Assembly: GCA_035461385.1 (NCBI GenBank)
Contig: DATHVI010000076.1
Location: 1-5,176, forward strand
Length of the DNA: 5,176 bases
Direction of reading: 5' to 3'
Source: DATHVI01 sp035461385
GTDB lineage: Bacteria > Actinomycetota > Thermoleophilia > Solirubrobacterales > 70-9
Shown here: positions 1 to 4,175 of the stretch, in pieces
How positions within the stretch are numbered: position 1 is the first letter of the stretch
Layout: every line of letters starts with the position of its first letter
Translations under genes and position numbers: made by a program
The notes under the pieces: generated by a model
What the model was told of the DNA's origin: nothing
Databases searched by the model: none
Seen by the model: only the letters and a program-made list of their open reading frames with translations

Positions 1-36
1 GCCCCCCCCCGGGGCGCCCATCGCCGTGGCGCTGCC
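1..36. other. Intergenic end with C homopolymer and small inverted repeat
   Basis: Non-coding edge downstream of the minus-strand membrane gene. It begins with a run of nine C followed by four G. GCGCC at 14-18 can pair with GGCGC at 28-32, giving a 5-bp hairpin just past the stop codon. There is no T tract, so it is at best a weak transcript end. The homopolymer could also be a sequencing weak spot. Confidence 0.3.
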
Positions 37-507
37 TCAGGCCGTCGCCGGCGGTGGCGAAGGCGGGGGCGGCACGGTTTCGGCCGCCGCCTCCTGCTGG
101 GTGAAGTACTCGTCCGCGCCGGTCGCGGCGTAGAGCGCCCAGAGGACGAAGAGGCCGATCGCGACGCCGATCAGGCCGTAGAACAGGTAGCCGCCGGTGT
201 GGTAGATCAGCATCAGCGCGACGGCGACGGCCATCCGGAAGCCGACGACGATCGCGACGAACAGCCGGATGCCGGGTGAGCCGCGCATCAGCCCAGCGGC
301 GACGGCGAACAACAGCACCGCGACGACCGCCTCGAAGACGCCCGACCATGCGATCCAGCTTCCCGAGTGACCGGTCGTCGACTGGACGGTGTCGTTGCCG
401 CTGAAGATGATCAGCGTCAGCGCCGCGACTGCGGCCAGCGCCGCATAGATGTAGAGCACCACCCCGATGAACGTGACCACGCCGGGGCGGCGGGGTGCTA
501 CTGCCAT
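37..507 (-). CDS. Four-helix membrane protein, DUF7144-like
   Basis: Small integral membrane protein of 156 aa with no known reaction. Hydrophobic segments lie at about residues 10-35, 51-74, 80-102 and 106-127. They are followed by a short polar stretch (ADEYFTQQ) and a proline-rich tail (PPPPSPPPATA) that is probably cytoplasmic or disordered. The length, the four helices, the opening GVVTFIGVVL and the small polar loop after helix 1 resemble the actinobacterial DUF7144 group; this assignment is from memory of the family pattern and is moderate. The start is well supported: AAGGAGA (513-519 on the minus strand) sits 5 bases before the ATG. The gene is divergent from the DUF6159-like gene across about 130 bases, and its leader carries a strong hairpin at 528-550. 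No catalytic motif is visible, and a role as sensor, anchor or envelope protein cannot be decided from sequence. Confidence 0.8.
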   Translation of the reverse strand: MAVAPRRPGVVTFIGVVLYIYAALAAVAALTLIIFSGNDTVQSTTGHSGSWIAWSGVFEAVVAVLLFAVAAGLMRGSPGIRLFVAIVVGFRMAVAVALMLIYHTGGYLFYGLIGVAIGLFVLWALYAATGADEYFTQQEAAAETVPPPPSPPPATA

Positions 508-527
508 ATGACTCTCCTTCCCGTGAG

Positions 528-550
528 CCGGCGGCGTTTCGTGCCGCCGG
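528..550 (-). promoter_or_regulatory. Strong hairpin in the leader of the membrane-protein gene
   Basis: CCGGCGGC (528-535) and GCCGCCGG (543-550) form a perfect 8-bp GC-only stem with a 7-base loop. On the minus strand it lies 8 bases upstream of the Shine-Dalgarno sequence at 513-519. In an mRNA starting upstream it would fold in the 5' leader close to the ribosome site. It could protect the 5' end or tune translation, or it could be an operator. There is no T tract, so it is not an intrinsic terminator. The pairing is seen directly; the role is inference. Confidence 0.4.
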
Positions 551-626
551 AATCCGCCTACCTATCACCGAGGGCCGCGGGTGGTTACTGGGCGGGCGGC
601 ACCGTGTCGCGTCCGGCCGGGGCGCA

Positions 627-632
627 TAGGAT
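627..632 (+). promoter_or_regulatory. -10 box TAGGAT of a likely leaderless gene
   Basis: TAGGAT fits the TANNNT -10 pattern of actinobacterial housekeeping promoters and ends 7 bases before an in-frame GTG at 640. No convincing -35 box is seen about 17 bases upstream. The same geometry occurs at two other starts in this window (TACAGT and TAAGTT, 9 and 8 bases before their ATG), which supports reading this as a leaderless start. It would rule out the ATG at 631, which overlaps the box. Confidence 0.45.
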
Positions 633-639
633 GCCGCCG

Positions 640-1131
640 GTGCGCCGGATCAGACAGGGATGGGCGCTCACCGGCAAGAGCTGGGGGCTGCTGCGCGAGA
701 ACCGCGAGCTGTTCAGGTTCCCGGTCTACGCGGGCCTCGCGGTGCTCGTCGTCGCCGCGATCACGATCCTTCCCGGGCTCTACCTGATCGACGCCGGCGG
801 GGAGACCGCGATCGGTGTCGCGCTGACCGCGGTGGGCATCTACCTCGCGGCGTTCGTCGGCATCTACTTCGGAGTCGGCCTCGCCGCAACCGCCGACGCG
901 ATCTTCCGCGGCGAGTCGGCGACGGTCGGCGACGGGCTCGCGGTGGCGCGGTCGCGCGCCGGCGCGGTCGCCGGTTGGGCGGCGGTGTCGACGATCGTCG
1001 GCACGGCGCTGGCGGCGCTCCAGAACGTCCGCGGCGCCGGCCCCCTGGTCGCCGGCCTGCTCGGGACCGCCTGGTCGCTGGTCACGTATCTCGCGGTCCC
1101 GGTGATCGCGCTCGAGGTCCACGCACGCTGA
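640..1131 (+). CDS. DUF6159-like membrane protein, C-terminally truncated
   Basis: Encodes 163 aa from GTG 640, or 166 aa from the in-frame ATG at 631. The N-terminal pattern (RIRQGWALTGKSWGLLRENRELFRFP) followed by helices at about residues 30-53 and 60-85 (ATG numbering), an amphipathic ATADAIFRGESATVGDGLAVARSR segment, and helices at 111-130 and 139-161 matches the DUF6159 family of actinobacterial membrane proteins of unknown function. Family members as I recall them are roughly 250-290 aa and continue after the VPVIALE stretch with a charged loop and about two more helices. Here the frame stops six residues after VPVIA (LEVHAR, then TGA). Neither other frame downstream restores the expected sequence, so this looks like a 3' deletion rather than a simple frameshift. 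No Shine-Dalgarno is evident; the start is probably leaderless. It may be a functional short form or a decaying gene. Confidence 0.65.
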   Translation: MRRIRQGWALTGKSWGLLRENRELFRFPVYAGLAVLVVAAITILPGLYLIDAGGETAIGVALTAVGIYLAAFVGIYFGVGLAATADAIFRGESATVGDGLAVARSRAGAVAGWAAVSTIVGTALAALQNVRGAGPLVAGLLGTAWSLVTYLAVPVIALEVHAR

Positions 1132-1150
1132 GCCGCGACGAAGCGGATCC

Positions 1151-1179
1151 GCAACGCATCCGGTACGAACCCGCGTTGC
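1151..1179. terminator. Inverted repeat between convergent genes, possible two-way transcript end
   Basis: GCAACGC (1151-1157) pairs perfectly with GCGTTGC (1173-1179), and inside the loop GGT (1162-1164) can pair with ACC (1169-1171). It sits in the 79-base gap between the ends of the DUF6159-like gene and the phosphodiesterase gene, where a two-way terminator would be expected. No T run follows on either strand. A second weaker pairing (GGTCAGG 1191-1197 with CCTGATC 1206-1212) overlaps the phosphodiesterase stop codon. Confidence 0.35.
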
Positions 1180-1210
1180 TGGTGGCGAAAGGTCAGGCGC
1201 TGCGACCTGA

Positions 1211-2023
1211 TCAGACCTCGGCGAGCAGGCGCGGATCGTTGGTGCAGATCCCGCCGACCCCGAGCTGGGCGAGCTCGCGCATCCGCTCGAGCTCGTCGAC
1301 GGTCCAGGCGATCACCTCGACGCCCGCATCGCGGGCCGAGGCGACGAGGCGGCCGGTGATCAGCGGGTGGTAGACCCAGACGGACCAGGCGCCGAGCCGC
1401 GGGGCCCCGCGCCGGATCATCCGCGGCAGCCGCCGCCGCAGCGAGGCGCTGCCGGCGAGGACGAGCGGCCCGCCCCACCGCAGCCGGCGCCAGTCGCGGC
1501 GGATCCGGGGAACGGTCCAGCCGCGGCGAAGCTCGGGCGCGAGCTGCGCGAGCTCGATCAGGCTGCCGACCTCCATCGTCGAGACCATCGCCCGCTCGAC
1601 GAGGTCACGCTCGCGGATCGCCGCGACGACCTCGTTCTCGCGGCCGGCGATCTTCAGGTCGAGGTCGAATACCACCGTGTCGAGCGGGGGGCGCGTGAAC
1701 GCGTCAAGCGCCTCGTCGAGGGTCAGCGGGTCGCGCCGTGCCGCGTCCTCCCAGTCGTGGGCGACGAGGAGCGGGCCACGGCCGTCGGCGGCACCGGCGA
1801 CGGCGGTGCGCCAGTCGCGGCCGCGGGCGAAATCGGCACGCGGTCGCAGGACGTCGAGCTCGATCAGGTCGACGCCCGTCGCGACCGCCGCCGCGAAGCT
1901 CTCGAGCGTGTTGCCGGGATGGATCGCGTCGGCGCCCTTGTGGCCGATCCGGAGCAGGCTCAGGGACTCTGGATCGCGCTTCGCCACGGACTCACTTCCC
2001 CCTGGTCCTGGCTCCGCGCTCAT
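1211..2023 (-). CDS. Glycerophosphodiester phosphodiesterase family protein
   Basis: 270-aa TIM-barrel enzyme of the GDPD family, which splits glycerophosphodiesters into glycerol 3-phosphate and an alcohol using metal-bound acidic residues and two histidines. Visible landmarks in order are IGHKGAD (residues 27-32; His28 is the first catalytic histidine), GNTLESF (38-43), IELDV (54-58; Glu55 and Asp57 are metal ligands), VAHD (88-90; His89 is the second catalytic histidine), DLDLK (120-124) at the third metal-ligand strand, VSTME (147-151), AWTVD (239-243) and the closing GVGGICTNDPRLL. HKG replaces the common HRG, GNT replaces ENT, and Asp replaces Glu before Leu-Lys. I recall these changes together in an actinobacterial subgroup, so substrate may differ from classical GDPD. 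There is no signal peptide or membrane segment, so it is probably cytoplasmic. It has no Shine-Dalgarno; TACAGT lies 9 bases before the ATG, indicating a leaderless mRNA. It is divergent from the NTF2-like gene. Confidence 0.88.
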   Translation of the reverse strand: MSAEPGPGGSESVAKRDPESLSLLRIGHKGADAIHPGNTLESFAAAVATGVDLIELDVLRPRADFARGRDWRTAVAGAADGRGPLLVAHDWEDAARRDPLTLDEALDAFTRPPLDTVVFDLDLKIAGRENEVVAAIRERDLVERAMVSTMEVGSLIELAQLAPELRRGWTVPRIRRDWRRLRWGGPLVLAGSASLRRRLPRMIRRGAPRLGAWSVWVYHPLITGRLVASARDAGVEVIAWTVDELERMRELAQLGVGGICTNDPRLLAEV

Positions 2024-2032
2024 CGGCGGTCA

Positions 2033-2038
2033 ACTGTA
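2033..2038 (-). promoter_or_regulatory. -10 box TACAGT, leaderless start of the phosphodiesterase gene
   Basis: On the minus strand TACAGT is followed by nine bases and then the ATG at 2023. No purine-rich ribosome site precedes the ATG, so the transcript probably begins at or within a base or two of the start codon. The -35 region is GC-rich and not recognisable. Confidence 0.5.
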
Positions 2039-2059
2039 GTGGGGCGGCGGTGGCGGAGC

Positions 2060-2065
2060 TAAGTT
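2060..2065 (+). promoter_or_regulatory. -10 box TAAGTT, leaderless start of the NTF2-like gene
   Basis: TAAGTT ends eight bases before the ATG at 2074, and no Shine-Dalgarno is present. It faces the TACAGT box of the opposite gene with only 21 bases between them. The two promoters share the 50-base gap and RNA polymerase binding at one should interfere with the other. No consensus -35 is seen. Confidence 0.45.
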
Positions 2066-2073
2066 GAACGGCG

Positions 2074-2523
2074 ATGAGCGAGATCGCGCATCGCCGGATC
2101 GCCGCCCTGGTGCTGCTCGCAGCGATCGTCGTCGGGGTGCTCGCGGTCGCCGGCGGGGGACCGTTCGAGGACGATCCGCCGACCGAGTCCGATCGCGTCG
2201 CGGCCACGGTCGAGCGGCTCTACGGCTCGGCCGCGGCGGGCGACTTCGAGACATTCTGCTCGCTGCTCACCGACCGCGCCCGCGCCACCCTGCGCCGCAA
2301 CGCCGCCGAGATCACCGGCGACGAGGTCGGCTGCGCGCGAGCGCTCGAGCTGACGATCGGCGCCGGCCTCGATGACTCGAGCGTCACCGTCGAGGACGCG
2401 AGCGTCAGCGGCCCCCGCGCCCGCGTGACCGCCCGCTTCCGCGCCCCCGAGGCCCGCCCCGAGCTCCGGACCGTCTATCTCGAGGAGATCGACGGGCAGT
2501 GGCTGGTGACCGACCCGGGGTAA
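2074..2523 (+). CDS. Membrane-anchored NTF2-like protein, function unknown
   Basis: 149-aa protein with one hydrophobic N-terminal segment (about residues 9-27, after the basic HRR) that is either an uncleaved anchor or a signal peptide. There is no lipobox cysteine and no clear AXA cleavage site, so an anchor is favoured. The rest is a small extracytoplasmic domain. It opens with a helix (TESDRVAATVERLYGSAAAGDFETFCSLLTDRAR), then GCARALEL, and continues as alternating strands ending in VYLEEIDGQWLVTDPG. The pattern of an early helix, 'GDFETFCSLLTD' and a final strand 'DGQWLV' is typical of NTF2-like/SnoaL-like domains that many actinobacteria export. Two cysteines (62 and 87) could form a disulfide outside the cell. 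No catalytic residues stand out; such domains usually bind small ligands or partners. It begins from a probable leaderless start and is divergent from the phosphodiesterase gene. Confidence 0.75.
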   Translation: MSEIAHRRIAALVLLAAIVVGVLAVAGGGPFEDDPPTESDRVAATVERLYGSAAAGDFETFCSLLTDRARATLRRNAAEITGDEVGCARALELTIGAGLDDSSVTVEDASVSGPRARVTARFRAPEARPELRTVYLEEIDGQWLVTDPG

Positions 2524-2564
2524 CCCGTGGTCCGGCGTCGGCGAGGAGCTGCGGAAACCGCGGG

Positions 2565-2593
2565 TTGACACGGGGGAGCCGGAATGAGAGGGT
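2565..2593 (+). promoter_or_regulatory. Promoter of the microprotein operon (TTGACA, 17 bases, GAGGGT)
   Basis: A perfect -35 hexamer TTGACA (2565-2570) is followed at 17 bases by GAGGGT (2588-2593), a weak -10 that keeps the key A at position 2 and T at position 6. A start near 2600 would leave a leader of about 64 bases before the first microprotein ATG. A weak -10 behind a consensus -35 is common at promoters that need an activator or another sigma factor; that point is inference. The leader can fold: GGGTC (2590-2594) with GACCC (2602-2606), and GACAC (2619-2623) with GTGTC (2639-2643). Confidence 0.5.
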
Positions 2594-2616
2594 CGCCTGG
2601 GGACCCGTTCCGAAAA

Positions 2617-2667
2617 ATGACACGGTCGGGTGATGGCTGTGTCCCCATCGAGGAGGCAGAGCCATGA
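2617..2667 (+). CDS. Possible 16-codon leader ORF overlapping the microprotein start
   Basis: ATG at 2617 opens a 16-residue frame (MTRSGDGCVPIEEAEP) whose TGA overlaps the ATG of the first microprotein gene as ATGA (2664-2667). Such overlap allows translational coupling. The ORF covers the AGGAGG ribosome site of the next gene, so ribosomes translating it would clear the leader hairpins. It has no good Shine-Dalgarno of its own, so it may be only a chance frame. Confidence 0.25.
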   Translation: MTRSGDGCVPIEEAEP

Positions 2668-2852
2668 AACGCAAGCTCGCGGCCGCGCTCGCAGTCGGCG
2701 GTTTGGTGTTGGGCACGGCCGGACCGTCGTTCGGCGCGCCGCCACCGCCGGCGCCGGGTAACGGCGGCGGAAACAGCGGCCAATGCACCGGCCCCCAGGA
2801 CGAGCGTCCGAGCTCCTGCAGGAGCAAGGGCGGGCCCGGTGACCGTGGATAG
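2664..2852 (+). CDS. Tiny secreted protein with CX10C core, first of a tandem pair
   Basis: 62-aa protein of unknown function. A basic start (MKRK), a hydrophobic core (residues 5-20) and a small-residue cleavage region (SFGA, around 24-25) make a clear Sec signal peptide. The mature part of about 37 residues is rich in Pro, Gly and polar residues, so probably largely unstructured. It carries the core SGQCTG, then DERPSSC, with Cys41 and Cys52 exactly ten residues apart, probably a disulfide loop. The start is fixed by AGGAGG (2651-2656), 7 bases before the ATG. It is followed after 36 bases by a paralogue with the same layout, and both lie between one promoter and one terminator. I do not recognise a named family. 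Secreted bacteriocin-like peptide, cell-wall binder or signalling peptide are all possible and none is supported. Confidence 0.75.
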   Translation: MKRKLAAALAVGGLVLGTAGPSFGAPPPPAPGNGGGNSGQCTGPQDERPSSCRSKGGPGDRG

Positions 2853-2888
2853 CACCCCTCACCCGACCCCCGAAGGAGGATCGAACGA

Positions 2889-3095
2889 ATGAGACGCAAG
2901 GCAGCAGCGATTCTCGCAAGCGGCGCGCTGATCGCCGCAGGTCTCGCACCGACCGCGTTCGCCAGCCCGTCGCCGCCGACCAACGGCGGAAACGGCGCCG
3001 GCTCGAGCGGCCAGTGCACGGGCAACCCGAACGATCGCCCCGCATCGTGCAATAGCGCGACGAACAAGGGGCCCAACGCGGTGCCGAAGTCATAG
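2889..3095 (+). CDS. Tiny secreted protein with CX10C core, second of a tandem pair
   Basis: 68-aa paralogue of the preceding gene. It has a MRRK start, a hydrophobic core at residues 5-20 and a classic cleavage site (AFA then S, after residue 25). The mature part of about 43 residues begins with a Ser/Pro/Asn/Gly-rich stretch, then the shared core SGQCTG and DRPASC, with Cys43 and Cys54 again ten residues apart. The tail (NSATNKGPNAVPKS) differs from its partner. Its ribosome site is unusually strong: AAGGAGGA (2873-2880), 8 bases before the ATG, so high translation is expected. Within the ten shared core residues five codons differ only synonymously (Gln, Thr, Arg, Pro, Ser), showing that selection kept the protein rather than the DNA and that the duplication is old. 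The function is unknown. A strong intrinsic terminator follows 22 bases after the stop. Confidence 0.77.
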   Translation: MRRKAAAILASGALIAAGLAPTAFASPSPPTNGGNGAGSSGQCTGNPNDRPASCNSATNKGPNAVPKS

Positions 3096-3117
3096 CATCG
3101 GTTCCGCACGGACTGGA

Positions 3118-3149
3118 ACGGGCGTCCTCCGGGGCGCCCGTCGTTTTTT
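3118..3149 (+). terminator. Intrinsic terminator of the microprotein operon
   Basis: ACGGGCG (3118-3124) pairs with CGCCCGT (3135-3141). The stem extends inward by one wobble and two GC pairs to a TCCG tetraloop, 10 pairs in all. It is followed after two bases by six T (3144-3149). This is a textbook Rho-independent terminator and closes the two-gene unit. Confidence 0.9.
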
Positions 3150-3323
3150 CCGCAAGCCTCGCCCGGCCGGAGCGCGAGCCGGACCGGATCGCCCGAGCGG
3201 CTCAGGTGTTACAAGCGCGGAAAACTGCGGCGCGCGCGGCTGCTTAGCCGGCGACCAGTGAGACGCGAAGTCGGGCGGTCGGTTCCCTCCCTCGCCGATA
3301 GACCGCCGTTAGGCGGCTCGAGG
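3150..3323. other. Intergenic stretch, no gene seen
   Basis: No coding frame with a start, ribosome site and plausible composition was found on either strand. Two short hairpins are present: CGGCT/AGCCG (3237-3250), which on the minus strand is followed about 12 bases later by TTTT, and CCGCC/GGCGG with a GTTA loop (3303-3316). Either could end the minus-strand transcript of the secreted protein gene at 3386-3787, but neither is a good intrinsic terminator. Confidence 0.4.
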
Positions 3324-3385
3324 CTGCCTGGTGTGGGGATGCGAGGCTGTTTGTCTGCCTGGTGTGGGGATGCGAGGCTGTTTGT
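3324..3385. repeat. Perfect 31-bp tandem duplication abutting a stop codon
   Basis: Bases 3324-3354 and 3355-3385 are identical over all 31 positions (each starts CTGCCTGGTG and ends GGCTGTTTGT) with no spacer. The last base of the second copy directly precedes the TTA that is the stop codon of the minus-strand gene, so the pair forms the first 62 bases of that gene's 3' untranslated region. The 8-mer CGAGGCTG in the unit also occurs once more just to the left (3319-3326). The perfect identity suggests recent duplication by slippage or strong constraint. With no spacer it is not a CRISPR array. Confidence 0.95.
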
Positions 3386-3787
3386 TTAGTCGACCTCCTG
3401 CTGGCTTGCCTGGCAGATGTGCCGATGCCTCTTGCTGATTGGCCCGACCCGGTGCCTGGGGGCGCGAACGATCCATAGGTCGCCTCCCGGTGGATTGTTC
3501 GGATCACCCGAGAGCCCGTAGTTGCCGTTCTGGCTGGTGCGGCCCCGGTCGACGACCCTGCTCGCTCCTCCCGGGTAGCGGAAGATGAGCCTGACGGGCC
3601 GATTCGCGGTGCAGCGCTTGTTGCCGGTGATGAACCCGTAGACCGCGTGGTTCGGCCCGGGTCCAAGGGCAAATCCGGTGGCCACCACGGTCGACGGAAG
3701 AGTCTTGTTGTGCGCGCTGGCGGTGCCGACTCCGAGCACCAGCACGCTCGCGGCGACGAGGGCCACCAGCCTTCCGATCCATCTCAT
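3386..3787 (-). CDS. Secreted small beta-rich protein, transthyretin-like fold suspected
   Basis: 133-aa exported protein. It has an N-terminal basic and hydrophobic signal (MRWIGRLVALVAASVLVLGV) and a clean cleavage site ASA then HNK after residue 25. The mature domain of about 108 residues has short strands: HAVYGFITGNKRC, RPVRLIFRYPGG, SRVVDRGRTSQNGNYGL, GGDLWIVRAPRHR and RHICQ. The order of 'ITGN..C', 'R.VRL', 'D.GRTS.NGNY' and a last strand with a second cysteine resembles the seven-strand carboxypeptidase-regulatory/transthyretin-like domains that many actinobacteria secrete. Cys59 and Cys125 probably pair. No enzyme motif is seen; a binding or surface role is likely but unproven. The start at 3787 is chosen over an upstream in-frame GTG (3898) because AAGGGAGG (3793-3800) lies 5 bases before it, the signal peptide begins there, and the promoter at 3817-3845 lies between the two. 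Base composition near its 3' end is less GC-biased than its neighbours. Confidence 0.75.
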   Translation of the reverse strand: MRWIGRLVALVAASVLVLGVGTASAHNKTLPSTVVATGFALGPGPNHAVYGFITGNKRCTANRPVRLIFRYPGGASRVVDRGRTSQNGNYGLSGDPNNPPGGDLWIVRAPRHRVGPISKRHRHICQASQQEVD

Positions 3788-3816
3788 AGCTGCCTCCCTT
3801 GAGTGGTGTTCGCCGC

Positions 3817-3845
3817 ACTCTAGGCGAGCAAGGTCGCCGTGTCCA
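3817..3845 (-). promoter_or_regulatory. Sigma-70-type promoter of the secreted protein gene
   Basis: On the minus strand TGGACA (3845-3840) and TAGAGT (3822-3817) are separated by exactly 17 bases. Each hexamer is close to consensus. Transcription would start near 3810, leaving a leader of about 23 bases that contains the AAGGGAGG ribosome site. This is the best-formed promoter in the window and supports the start at 3787. Confidence 0.65.
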
Positions 3846-3906
3846 GGACGCCCGAGGCTGTGCGTCCCGCGCGCGGCTGCTGGCACGCCTGAGACCACGA
3901 TCAGGG

Positions 3907-4126
3907 GTGGTGAGCTGCTCGCCTCGCGTCCACACGGGCTACCGGGAGGCGCTCATCCCCGCCAACTCGCTGAATCGTCACCCGGTATGGCGGGCCTGGG
4001 AGTGCACCGAGTGCGAGACGATCGCCCCTGAGAACGCGCCCGGCTGGCATAGCGCTGATCGAGCCACTCGCAGGCGATCGGGAGCGTGTCAGCAAGTGCC
4101 CGGCCTGTCAGCGGCTCGCTCGGTAG
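3907..4126 (+). pseudogene. Frameshifted zinc-ribbon-like gene remnant
   Basis: In one frame (GTG 3907 or 3910 onward) the sequence reads WRAWECTECETIAPENAPGWH, with a CxxC pair at 4003-4014. In the frame shifted by +1 it continues ALIEPLAGDRERVSKCPACQRLAR and stops at TAG 4124, giving a second CxxC pair (4097-4108). Joined near 4048-4052, where one base appears to be extra, the two halves make a compact four-cysteine zinc ribbon of the kind found in small actinobacterial proteins. Neither frame alone keeps both cysteine pairs. No convincing ribosome site precedes the possible starts, and the N-terminal part is not recognisable. It could be a decayed gene, a single-base sequencing error in a live gene, or chance; the paired CxxC motifs on one strand make chance less likely. 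Confidence 0.4.
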
Positions 4127-4153
4127 CAATCGGGTTGCAGTTCGGCCCGTAAC

Positions 4154-4169
4154 CCGCATGGCTATGCGG
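4154..4169 (-). terminator. Hairpin just after prs, weak transcript-end candidate
   Basis: CCGCAT (4154-4159) and ATGCGG (4164-4169) form a perfect 6-bp stem with a GGCT loop, 6 bases past the prs stop codon. No T run follows on the minus strand, so termination would need Rho or the stem only protects the 3' end. A competing pairing, CGGGTT (4131-4136) with AACCCG (4151-4156), shares bases with it. Confidence 0.35.
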
Positions 4170-4175
4170 TAGCGC

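Noticed and set aside
367..630. Upstream extension of the DUF6159-like gene to an ATG at 367
   Set aside because: It would overlap the opposite membrane gene and read through its leader hairpin; the added residues look like non-coding translation, and family homology begins only after 640.
1367..2062. Long plus-strand open frame of 231 codons
   Set aside because: It is antisense to the clearly recognisable phosphodiesterase gene, is Arg/Pro/Ala-rich with no domain, and is the usual mirror frame of high-GC coding DNA.
2059..3093. Minus-strand open frame of 344 codons across the NTF2-like gene and both microproteins
   Set aside because: The composition is low-complexity Arg/Pro/Ser with no ribosome site, and it crosses a promoter and several well-supported plus-strand genes.
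3224..3250. Alternating CG run as a special DNA structure
   Set aside because: Only about eight alternating bases, which is unremarkable at this GC content.
3324..3385. CRISPR array from the repeated unit
   Set aside because: There are only two copies, directly adjacent with no spacer, and no cas genes nearby.
4081..4170. tRNA or other structured RNA gene in the prs downstream gap
   Set aside because: There are short inverted repeats but no T-arm consensus, anticodon arm or matching acceptor ends.
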